From the NCBI GenBank assembly GCA_031002005.1, contig JARYHS010009186.1, positions 251,687,199 through 251,751,198 on the forward strand: 64,000 nt of DNA, read 5' to 3'. A model generated the notes under the pieces. It made no database searches. It saw only the letters and a list, made by a program, of their open reading frames with translations, and was not told the DNA's origin. Shown piece by piece: positions 31,663 through 41,584 of the stretch. The translations under genes and the position numbers were made by a program. Source of the DNA: Vandiemenella viatica. Lineage: Eukaryota; Arthropoda; Insecta; Orthoptera; Morabidae. Numbering within the stretch: position 1 is the first letter of the stretch; each line of letters opens with the position of its first letter.

Positions 31663-31695
31663 GGCAGATTGCACCACATTTCAACATTTCAGTGT
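30363..31695. other. Unassigned, includes dispersed repeat R2 (31070-31215)
   Basis: 30600-31010 is GC-balanced but holds no recognisable product. 31070-31215 shares GTCTAAGCTTGGTCATTGTG, an ACGGCC/GCGGCCA-A block and GAGCGTTATTTTGTG with 55100-55240 and 56790-56835. A long A tract lies at about 31631-31660. Confidence 0.4.
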
Positions 31696-31870
31696 ACCGA
31701 GCGTGGTGGGTGAACGGTTAACGTTCTGGCCTCCCATTCGGGAGGACGCGGGTTCGAATCCCCGTCCGGACATCCAGATTTGGGTTTTACAAGGTTTCCC
31801 CAGATCACTCCAGGCGAATGCCGGGATGCTTCCTTCAAAAAGGCCTTCCCGTTCCTTGCCACCAGTCAAT
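31696..31870 (+). mobile_element. SINE-A, 3'-truncated
   Basis: Intact head (ACCGAGCGTGGTGGGTGAAC), B box GGTTCGAATCC and body as far as CTTGCCACCAGTC. The tail is absent and 9 bases (CATGGCCGA) are missing inside the body. Confidence 0.85.
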
Positions 31871-32336
31871 CGGAACAATCTTTCTTCTGAACTTAGAATG
31901 ATCTTTTGGTTATTTACAATCACGTATGAGGGTGATATCAGTTATGTCATTAAAGTCAATTTAATGTTGTTCAATAATAAGTACAAATGCTTACATGATA
32001 TCACATGCCACTAAGGCTTCAATATAAACCATAAAGCATGCGGATTCAGGGTATACTTTATGTAAGTCAGTAACCATAGGTAACTTATTTATGTTATAGT
32101 TTTCGTGGCACTGATCTCATGGTTTGTAATACTTCCGTTGCATATGTTTATCAAACACATACACCTTGCACTTCGTGTCTACGACGATTCAATTGATAGA
32201 ACTTGTACAAAACGTTGGTAGTAGTTGCTGATATACTGTAGAATCGAAAATCCCCTGCTGTACAATCTCGTGCAGTTTTATATGATGTACCATGACACCA
32301 TGCGCTATTCCTGCACTGCCTCTCCTTCGCATGTCC
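31871..32336. other. AT-rich, nothing recognised
   Basis: No gene or repeat identified. Confidence 0.4.
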
Positions 32337-32440
32337 GCCGAGCCTTCGTTTGTCCGCTGAGCCTTCTTTGTTCGCGGAGCCTTCGTTTGTCCCGCGAGTC
32401 TTCGTTTGTCCCCCGAGTCTTCATTTGACCATCGAGCCTG
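32337..32440. repeat. ~19-bp minisatellite, about five units
   Basis: Imperfect units of the form GAGCCTTCGTTTGTCC(CGC) repeat about five times with substitutions (CTTCTTTG, GTCTTCATTTG). On minus the array is open and gives a Thr/Lys/Arg-rich frame (32189-32527) that is most likely fortuitous. Confidence 0.7.
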
Positions 32441-33479
32441 GGAAGTTTCAGCGGTCGCAACTCGCCCGGGTAGAGAGGATCGGTCATAACCGAGCGAGTT
32501 CGAGTGTCTGTAGACCGCACTTTTCACGACAATATTCTCTATTAATTCGACATATTCGTCATTAAATGCTTTTTGTTTATTTATATTCGTTCCATGTAGA
32601 TGCTTCTGTTACACTCTCTATCGCTGATGCCGAAATCTAAGAAATATAGGATCACGTTTGAAACGCGATGAAGTGACTGTATTAAAGTGGTGTGATTGAT
32701 GCTTACATGTTCGAGCAGAAATACCTTGCCCTTCGTGTTAACAGTAGAGGAAATGAGTAATTCAAGTTTTTTTTTTAAATAATCAATGTTGATCTACCGG
32801 CCAGTGTGGATCAATGGGCTGAAGCTCAGCACGCTGGATCGGAGAGGTGCAAAGCCCAAATCCCCGCGAGCCCGCCATCATGTACGCGAATGCTTGGACA
32901 GTCCACAATGTTCGCCTCGTAAACTACACATTTTACAAACGAAAAAATACGCATGGCATACAGAACATACAAAGTTACACGTTTAACAAACAGATGGCGA
33001 GATAAGATTTTTCTCCAATGCATTAGGTCGACGGGGATAACAGGTCCTGCTAGACCTCGGGCGGGAACTCATTTCGGGCAATACCTTCCCCCCCCTCCCC
33101 CCTCCCCTAAACCCCGCTATCTCATCATTCACGCTGGTCGTCTAGTTAGTTGATTTAAATGTCAGTAAGGAAAATTCTGTTTTCACTAGTCTTAGAAATG
33201 GATTTTTTGTCTCAATGAGCCTTACAAGGCTCATGAATGTCATCTTGTTGATTATCTTGGCTTCGTGGCTTTTAGGAAAAAGATACACTTTCAAGCCAGT
33301 GTATTGGAAAATTTAAAAACACATGTTTTTCCCCAGTGGTGGAAGAGTATGTACCAAGTGGTGAAGGTTATAAGAGCCTGTGTATGAAATGTTATTTGAA
33401 AAATTATGTATAGCTAGCTGGAAGTTTATTAATTATGCTTCTGCATAATTTTTGCTTAATTAATTATGAATTTGTGTAA
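32441..33479. other. Unassigned
   Basis: A C-rich stretch lies near 33090-33110. A 20-base near-palindrome, ATGAGCCTT/AAGGCTCAT, lies at 33216-33235. Sequence around 32553-32600 (GCTTTTTGTTTATTTATATT) recurs near 55327. No gene is seen. Confidence 0.4.
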
Positions 33480-34022
33480 ATGAATATTGTTTTATGGAGA
33501 GAAACTACGTATGTAAATGCTATGTAATGTGTTCAAGGACAGTGTTATGCACAAAACATTAATGATAAGTTTGTGATTGAAAATGTTGATGTAAGCCACG
33601 ATGTTGGAGGACAATTCTCAGTGGTTTGGATTGATTTATGGTGATAATTTTGTGAGTAAATACCTGTAAATATCTTTAATTTCGGTGTGTTTCATGATGA
33701 TTGTGAATGATTTTGTATTAATTCTGATTGTTTTAATATGATTTTGATTGTTAACTCCATAGTCGCCGTTCGAGAAACAAAGACGGCTTTCTCAGTCATA
33801 TTTTGGAATTTCCTGCAGCGCCTATATAAACAACTGCCAGAGACGAGTTGTGGAGTTGAAAGTTAATTGAAAGTTAGAATCGGTGTAACATCTGTATGTT
33901 TGTATCTTTGGTTCGAGACGATGCTTGTCGTGTAATGTTATTATAGAGCGCACGGGAAAATAAACATAAGTGAAAAGTGGTTCTTCGGAGCAGTTATTTC
34001 AAGCAACCAAATACATATCATG
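33480..34022 (+). mobile_element. LTR of an unclassified retrotransposon
   Basis: Aligns over most of its length with the minus-strand copy at 63.47-64.0 kb and, at its end, with 10090-10195. Promoter-like order: TATATAAA at 33823-33830, then AATAAA at 33959-33964 about 130 bases later, then a short end at CATATCA. This layout fits U3-R-U5 of an LTR. No gag/pol coding follows and the outer edge is not certain, so it may be a solo LTR. Confidence 0.6.
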
Positions 34023-34451
34023 GCTTCTGCGGCAGGATTAAACGTCAAGAAAAAGTAATTAACCAGTTACCTATCGAGGTGTTGTGTATATGCCAGTGTG
34101 GTGTGTCGTTCGCGTTGTGAATTAATGCAAGACCAAGGAAGGGAGACGGCGAAGCTCGGTACGGCACAATTCAGGCCTACTCTTCCGAAGAGCACAAGGA
34201 TCCGCTGAGCCAAAGGTTGCCCTCAGACGGGCGATTTCCAGCATCACCGTCGTATGTCCTCACTCCATACGCACTGTGGAGAAGAACCACAATTTGGCGA
34301 CCACGAGTCATCACGTGTCCTATCCTGTCAGTCAAGCTACGGTAGAGAAAATTTCTTCCTGCACCAGGACTGGAACCAGATACCCCCGTGTCAGTGCCGG
34401 TCACCATCACGGAGTTGCAACCAACAGCAAACGGTTAACTTCTGAAATGTC
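34023..34451. other. Unassigned, weakly tRNA-like in part
   Basis: On minus about 34330-34430 has a GGTTCCAGTCC box that could be a decayed SINE B box. No gene is seen. Confidence 0.3.
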
Positions 34452-35970
34452 TAACAAGGGGACCTTACCGTCTCGGAAATTCAGTTCGGGATAAGACTTC
34501 GCAGATTAGTATTATGCCTAAAGGGTGTCCACCCTGTAAAGTACTAAAGCCTAAAGATTCAGAGAAAAACGTCTCTACCGAGAGTGGTGGATGAGCGGTT
34601 AGCGTTCTGGCCTCGCTTTCGGGAGGGCGCCGGTTCGAGTTCCCGTCAGGGCATCCAGATTTGGGTTTTCCATGGTTTCCCCAAATCACTCCAGGTGAAC
34701 GTGGGATATATCCTTCATAACGGCGATGGCCGAATTCCTTCCAGTTCCTTGTCCCCAGCCCCATCCTACCTCTAATGACCTCGACATCGATGAGGCATAA
34801 AGCCATAATTTAAAAAAAAGGCGCTAAAGTTTTACGCGCAGCTCATATACTGATCGATATTTACACCATGCCAGCACAGTGAAGTGGATGGGTCTGTAGC
34901 GACCTCGCTTTTTGCGCGTGCACTCCGGGTTCGATTCTACCGCGGGAAACTTTTTAAAACTTGTTATAAACATTATAACAATTTTTAAATAAGGTTAATG
35001 ACCTAAAATTTTATCAGTTAAATCATGATTATTTTTTCTTTATGAAATGACTGTTAAAACTAATTATAATGTGAGTTAAAGGTAATATTTCATTCTTACT
35101 TTCGCTGAGATTAGAACGTTCTGTACTGTGAAATGTTATCGGAATTTTTAAAATATTGTCATTTGAAAATGTCGGTTAATGAAGAAATCGCGAAAGTATC
35201 AGAAGCTGCAGATGAAATCAGTGAAGATTCATTATACTGTGAAATGTCGAACTTGAGGTTAAAAGAAGCTTGCTTACTAAAAATAATTTGATTACAGCAG
35301 TATCTTCTACATGTCTCATGAAGCAATATTGATGGGTGAAGAAATTTGTAAAGGTACTATGGACATGCTGGCTCAAAAAATACTTGTAACTGATCAAGAA
35401 CTTGGTCCTGAAAATTAAAAACTGTGACGAGGAACCTTTTGAAAAAGTCAAAGACCATAGATCATCATATAGATATGAACCAGAGATAAAAGAAGATAGT
35501 TAGACAATCTTACTTTGGATTACGAAATTAATGTAGTGGAATCTGCAAACATCACAAAAAAAAGGACGCAGCCGATTAAAACAGAAGGTATATTTATCCC
35601 AGTGGGAAGAAGAAATAAAAAATGAGGAAATCAATTTGATAAGTACGCAATAATCAAGCCCTGTACACATGATCGTTGTGTTGAAGCCCGAGAGAGTTAA
35701 AAGTTACCCAAAGTAACACCGAACCCGGCTCATTCGCGTGGAAAGCGAGTTTGCTACAGACTCAGCCAATTCACTGTGCTGGCAGGCCGTGAAAACAGAC
35801 CACTATATGAGCTGCGCGTGAAACTTTAGAGCCATATTTCTCGGAATATTCTGGCTAGTGCTCCTTACTACTTTACTGGGTGGACTCCCTTAAGGTATAC
35901 TGCTAACCTGCGAAGACTCGTCCTGAACTGAATTTCCGAAATCGTAAGGTCCCATTGCAAGTACAAAATC
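34452..35970. mobile_element. Long-TIR DNA element, one arm interrupted by SINE-A
   Basis: Left arm 34452-34960 (minus the SINE at 34577-34819) and right arm about 35695-35970 are diverged inverted repeats of roughly 260 bases. Matched blocks include GGGACCTTACC/G, CGGAAATTCAGTTC, GCCTAAAGGGTGTCCACCC, TACGCGCAGCTCATATA and TGCCAGCACAGTGAA. The ~730-base interior is AT-rich, with a short frame from 35169 (MSVNEEIAKVSEAADE...) that stops after about 40 codons. Superfamily and target duplication are unresolved. Confidence 0.6.
34577..34819 (+). mobile_element. SINE-A (tail type A), full length
   Basis: Head ACCGAGAGTGGTGGATGAGC, a slightly altered B box GGTTCGAGTTCC, body, and tail hairpin CCTCGACATCGATGAGG with a short A run. 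It splits the left arm of the long-TIR element, so it inserted after that element did. Confidence 0.85.
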
Positions 35971-36090
35971 GAAGGCCTGTCTGTTGGGTAGTGGGTAATA
36001 GCCGAATTATTAACATTGAAAAGTTTTATTTTATTTGAAAATTGTGTTTAATAAATATCAAATATATATATATATATATATATATATTTT
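35971..36090. other. Spacer with TA microsatellite
   Basis: A (TA)n tract at 36062-36086 abuts the next element. Confidence 0.5.
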
Positions 36091-36635
36091 CAGGGTGTTA
36101 CAAAAAGGTACGGCCAAACTTTCAGGAAACATTCCTCACACACAAACAAAGAAAATAAGTTATGTGGACATGTGTCCGGAAACGTTTACTTTCAATGTTA
36201 GAGCTCATTTTATTACTTATCTTCAAATCACATTAAACATGGAATGGAAACACACAGCAACAGAACGTACCAGCGTGACTTCAAACACTTTGTTACACGA
36301 AATGTTCAAAATGTCCCCCGTTAGCGAGGATACATGCATCCACCCTCCGTCGCATGGAATCCCTGTTGCGCTGATGCAGCCCTGGAGAATGGCGTATTGT
36401 ATCACAGCCGTCCACAATACGAGCACGAAGAGTCTCTACATTTGGTACCGGGGTTGCGTAGACAAGGGCTTTCAAATGCCCCCATAAATGGAAGTCAAGA
36501 GGGTTGAGGTCAGGAGAGCGTGGGGGCCATGGGAACGAAACTAAAATGAGCTCTAACATGGAAAGTAAGCGTTTCCGGACTTGTGTGTGAGTAATGTTTC
36601 CTGAAAGTTTGGCCGTACCTTTTTGTAACACCCTG
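36091..36635 (-). mobile_element. Internally deleted mariner/Tc1-type element
   Basis: Both ends carry CAGGGTGTTACAAAAAGGTA in inverted orientation, and similarity continues inward for ~100 bases (TTTCAGGAAACATT, GTTAGAGCTCATTTTA). Between them lies only the last part of a transposase gene on minus. A TA follows the right end (36636-36637), but the left end is next to a T run, so the expected TA duplication is not clean. Confidence 0.75.
36293..36562 (-). pseudogene. Transposase C-terminus, mariner/Tc1-type
   Basis: On minus the frame carries FPWPPRSPDLNPLDFHLWGH, the third catalytic block (here Asp where Tc1 has Glu, so DD-D/mariner-like), followed by LRARIVDGCDTIRHSPG and a short basic end (MRRRVDACILANGGHFEHF). 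Everything upstream, including the first two catalytic aspartates, is deleted. The frame runs on into the terminal repeat, so the annotated methionine start is not real. Confidence 0.75.
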
Positions 36636-36709
36636 TATACCATATACCATATATACATATATATTTATTTGAGGCATGCTGAGGTTTGTACAGAACAATA
36701 TTTACACCT

Positions 36710-36712
<3 letters not shown>

Positions 36713-36764
<52 letters not shown>
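36713..36764. repeat. 52-base A tract
   Basis: An uninterrupted run of A, the longest homopolymer in the window. No SINE or LINE body was recognised directly upstream, so its source is unclear. Confidence 0.9.
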
Positions 36765-36768
<4 letters not shown>

Positions 36769-37006
36769 GTGCGACTTTATACTTGTCAGGTGATCGGGAA
36801 TTTTATATATGAGCGCGAATGAGCATCATATCGGCGGCCGGCTCAGACAGGTCTTCGATTTCGTACTTAGGCATTCCGAAAGAAGTGTTATAAAATTTTC
36901 AAGGTACCTCAAATACCTACCCAAACATGTCTACCAGCTCTTGGACCATATCAGTTGTACTGAAGTTCAGGGCTGATGTGATCTTTGTTACTGTGCTTAC
37001 AAATCG
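36765..37006. other. Spacer with a relic of the long-TIR element
   Basis: CAGACAGGTCTTCGATTTCG near 36845 resembles CAGACAGGCCTTCGATTTTG outside the right arm of the element at 34.5-36.0 kb (complement). Confidence 0.4.
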
Positions 37007-37180
37007 AGCTTAGTCAATGACGAGTAACGTGTCCGCCTGGCATTCTGGAGGACGCAAGTTCGAATCCCAGTCCGGGCATCCAGGTTTTAGTTCCCAATGA
37101 TTCCTTCATAACGCTACGGTAGATTGCGGGAATGGTTTCTTCAAAACGCAATGGTCGAAAACGTTCCGGTTCTTTTTCCT
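37007..37180 (+). mobile_element. SINE-A, diverged and 3'-truncated
   Basis: B box AGTTCGAATCCCAGTCCGGG and GGGCATCCAGGTTTTAG, then a heavily mutated body. The A-box region is barely visible. Confidence 0.65.
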
Positions 37181-37556
37181 CAGTCTTCTTCCAGATTGAA
37201 AAGGAGAGCTTGTACTATATTTCCATTTAATTCTGTCTGTCTAGGATTGGCAAATAACAAAATATATCGATAAATATCGTATCGACATTTAAATACTTTA
37301 TCGATATGTAGCGAGAGAAAAATATCGATTTATCAATATTTTTACTTAAAGCCAGTAATTATCTAAAGTATTCCCCAAATATTTCAAAATATTTAAGAAA
37401 ATTAGGAGAATTAAAGACACATGCAGAAATTATGAAAATTGTATTCATTTTTCTATTTTTGTTATCTACCAAACAAGTACTTCTCTGACGTAGACTTAAA
37501 AAAAAAAACTCTTTGTTTATATATTCCACCGTAGAGCTTCTCCACTTTTCCAGTGC
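37181..37556. other. AT-rich with TATCGATA-like cluster
   Basis: 37260-37345 holds several ATCGATA/ATATCGAT motifs like those at the ends of the adjoining hAT element. It may be a terminal relic of another copy. No gene. Confidence 0.4.
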
Positions 37557-40500
37557 CCGGAAATTAGGGCTGTTGATAAAATATCGATATATCGATATAT
37601 CGATATTTTTTTAAAAAAATATCGATATTTATGAGTGATATTTTTTAGGACGATATATCGATATATCGATATTGAAATCTGGATATCGGAGTCCGATATT
37701 TTTAAAAAACAAGTGGTTATTTTCCGTTTTCCTCGTAGAATACTCCAAGTTATTATTGGAGGGAAAACGATTACCTGTGTTGCACATGCAATACATTTTC
37801 ATAGATAGAATTTTAAGAAACAATGAACAATACGAGCACATGGAGAAGTAGGGCCGCCCCGCCGTAAGCGGGCATGCAAGGCAGCATATTATGTAGCGCG
37901 CGACCTTTTTTTTAGCTCAACAGCTGCTTCGGGCGGTCGGCGGCGACACTGGGGATGGCAACAATGGGGGCGGCAATCTCAGAGTTTTTTTGACCCGTTT
38001 CGGAAATTTCCTAAATCCACCACTGGCAGTAGTTGGACAGGGGGCGGCATAATCGCTATTGCACGCGGGCGCTCAAACAGCTAGCGGCGGGCCTATGGAG
38101 AAGTAAAAAACGAAGGTAAAATAACTCATTCAATATTCATTAGAACTTTTGTCTGGACATTTTGAAAAGTTTTTAAAATTTTTCTTCAAACAATGCAAAA
38201 GTATTAGCATTAAGAAACTAATCGTAATGTACCAGGTATGGGTAGGGTTGCCAGATAGCCGGAAAATCCGGGAATGTCCCGGAATTTTGTGTCTGATCTC
38301 GTGTTCAGGAATTATGCGTTACTGTCCCGGAATTTCCGTATACTAGTTTTTTTCTCAAACTCAGTTCACCACGGTGGTCATGAGGCCAAGCCAAGTATCC
38401 CATGCTTGCAGCGGGAGGATGGAATGTCCCTTAAATCAGAGGAATCGAAACTGACTGGAAAATACTCTTTGAATTTTCTGGGACTTTGAAAATTCTAGAT
38501 GCAGTTAACATTAACTCCCTTTATACAGAGTTCACATGTCTGAAACGTGTTTTTCAGGTCCTTCCAAAAGAATTTCCAAACGATAAAATCTGGGCCAAAT
38601 TCTTTAGAACAGTTGTTTTTAATGATTTTGAATATTTTTAAAAAAATATTTGGTTTTGTTTTGTAAATTCCAACAAGCAATGACTTTTACGAGACAAGTT
38701 TTAGCCCGTTGAATAATTTATGAAATAAGAGCGAAACAGAACGTTCATGGATTCGATCAAGGCTGAACTGCAAACTCAATCAATTTTGAAGACTCTTGCT
38801 GAGAAATTTTATCAGTTTTGCAAAGCAGTGACGGAGAAATATTTATGAAAATGGCAAAATCTAGTAATAAATATTTTAAAAGTAGATGATTAAGATCTAT
38901 TTTGATTGATGTAGATTTTGATTTAGCAAAAGATAGATGATAATTTTTTGTTATTTGTTGATTTTCTGCCTAATTGTAATTAATGAGCCTAACAGAAGTG
39001 TTCAGTTTTGGTTTAATATTTTTGAGATTTTGATTGATAATACCCGATGTTGATTTTGAACCAAAGTAAAAAATTCCTAACGAGGTGGTCAATTTTTGTT
39101 TTAAGTTTATTATTTTTCCTTTTGATTCATAATACCTGATGTTGACTTTCTACCATAGTTTAATTAAAAGAGGTGCTATATATACGTTAGATAGCATATT
39201 TACCTAAAACAGATTTTTTTATTAATTTGCATTTTTGTTCACTCATTAAACATACCGCAAAAATACTTTTTAGACCCAGAAATGTCCCGGAAAATATAAG
39301 CCTGTATCTGGCACTCCACAGTTAAATATTTCGCGCGAATTGGATACGCTTCATATTCCATACGAACAGAAGAATTGAGCTCCAAAATTATGTCACAGCC
39401 AGTTTTGTTATATCACTTACGAATTTATTAAGATAAGAAATTGAAAAAAAGAATCTACCACTTTTGGATTGCCTTTACAAAGCGCTATGCTAAAAACTTA
39501 TTATTATAGATTGGTGCCTTTAAAAAACAATTTGTTAACGCCAAAAGAACTGCCTTGACAGTAGCGGCTCCAGGATTTTTCCAAGCCGGGGAAAAACTGA
39601 GATTGCCGCCTCTTCAAACATTGTTGCCAGCCAGACCCCGAGAATCGCCTCCTTGATTGTTGGCCAAACGCATTGATGTCGCCACTTTAACTGTTTGCCA
39701 AACGCATTGTTGGACACGATTTTATCGCCCAGAGCAAGTACCGCGGTTTGCTCCCACCCCTCGCCCTAAATCCTGCATTCAACCTAGCATCTCAGCTTTA
39801 AAAAATTGTATTATGGTAAAGCGTTACCCATTTGCGAAGCAATATCAAAGAAGGGGAAAATTTTCAATTAATGTAGGGAGTTCTCCATTCATAGTAGAAG
39901 AAACAACGGGAAAAACATGAGTTCATGCTCTTGAAAAGTATGTCCAATGAAGTTTCTGACATGAGTTTTGGTGCAAAATTTTACTTCATTCACCACCTTA
40001 GTTTGGAACTTTTTTGGATCTGAAACTCTTTTAAATAACTATGACGTTCTCTCATCATAATTCTATGCAACATCCAGTTGTCCTAAAAATGGTAATTTGG
40101 TACGTATACTTGGCTTCATCCCCATAGTATAAGAAAAGTTCCTGTGTTTTTTCAATGCCAATCTAAAAGCTGAAACGTCTTAGAGAAAATTTGTAGGTTA
40201 ATTGTTTTCTTCTTGATGAGGCTATATGGCTTGAATTTCAGTTTTGCACAAAGATCAGGAGCATAAAAAACACAATTAATTTTACCTTGTTACTACATTT
40301 AATTTGGAAGTTATTGTTAGTCCTCCACCGATGGTAACAATGCAGACACGGCGAAGCTCGCACAGAACGAATCGGACTCGAGCCCGTTGTTTTACATGAG
40401 CGTGCTTTGTCGAGGAAAGTATTTTGACATGAAAATTGGATGTAAGCAGGAATATTGATAAATTCGGATACATAATCTTTGCTAAGGTGCAAACATTTGG

Positions 40501-41067
40501 TCCAAAAAAGTAAGAAGACTCAGAACAAGCTATCAACCTACAAAAAGAATTTAAATTCCATATAAAACAATACTTGTAAAAAAGTGACTTGGTCATTATG
40601 CAAACTCTGATAATAGAACATCAACCTAAATAAATGCCTCTACAATGTTGCATTATTGAGCTTTTAATCTCACAAAAGCCAAGATTTCCCTCGATGCTCT
40701 TTTTGGATTCACAAGTCTTCGAGTAAATCATAAATTTTCTGCCTTTCCTTTTAGTAAAGTAGTAGTATAATGGCTAAATCAAAATAAAAAAAAAAAGATT
40801 TATCCGTAACGTCATGAAAAACTATTTTTTTTTTCGTTGTTGAGAAAATCAAAACTTGATTCAGAAATTATCATTAAATAGCCACAAGACTTCGTCCTTC
40901 TTTAAAATGATTTGTTTTTGTAATATTGTTTTTATATAATAGGGTCGATATATCGATATATCGATACTTTTTCTTCGATATATCGAATCCGATATAAATA
41001 TTTTTTAAAATATCGATATATCGAAAATCCGATACTTTTTTAAAATATCAACAGCCCTACCGGAAAT
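37557..41067. mobile_element. hAT element, 3.5 kb, with 8-bp target duplication
   Basis: Element 37565-41059 starts TAGGGCTGTTGATA and ends with its complement. CCGGAAAT at 37557-37564 and 41060-41067 is a perfect eight-base duplication, as hAT transposases make. Just inside both ends are dense ATATCGATATATCGATAT arrays (37578-37690 and 40945-41035). The interior is AT-rich and I could not recognise a BED finger or hAT dimerisation domain. The frames at 40238-40596 (minus) are the longest but are not assignable. A second element is nested at 38243-39320. Confidence 0.85.
38243..39320. mobile_element. Nested element with GCCAGATA ends
   Basis: The left end TAGGGTTGCCAGATA followed by CCGGAAAATCCGGGAATGTC is matched by the right end read in complement, TGGAGTGCCAGATA with TTTTCCGGGACATTTC. 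The left end equals the terminus of the non-autonomous hAT at 17.7 kb. An eight-base duplication was not found, so the right border is approximate. Confidence 0.5.
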
Positions 41068-41584
41068 TAACTGCAGAAGCCACTCTTTCGAACGACACAG
41101 AACAGGCTTGCCATATCAGGAATTTCGTCAATGCATTAACTGTTATTCTTCAATGAAAAAACCAGTTTTGAACAGAAGCTGTTAATTAACGTCAACCCTG
41201 AACGTCGCACAACATGAATGCTTTATCAGTATTTTCTTCAAATATAAAATACCCTAACCGTTAACTTTCAATATGCTGACAAAAAAAAAAATTATGTTAA
41301 CCTAAAAAAATTTAACATCTCCTTTAAAACCTTAACCGTTAAATTAAGACGATTTCGGAAGATCAGATATGTAATGTGCTGCCACAATTTTTTAAAAAAA
41401 GGAAGTACGAGGTCTTCAAAATAATTTCCATTACAACTACAAAATAATTTGTGACAGTTATATAATATGAATGTTCAACACTCGGCTGCGAGAAAAAAGC
41501 TGAATTTTACGTCAACTATGTGTTGGCTACAGTTTTTGTGCAATGTGTTGTTATCTTGTATAGAAATAAGAGATGGCCAATTAA
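41068..41584. other. AT-rich, nothing recognised
   Basis: No coding or repeat structure was identified between the hAT and LINE-A. Confidence 0.4.
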
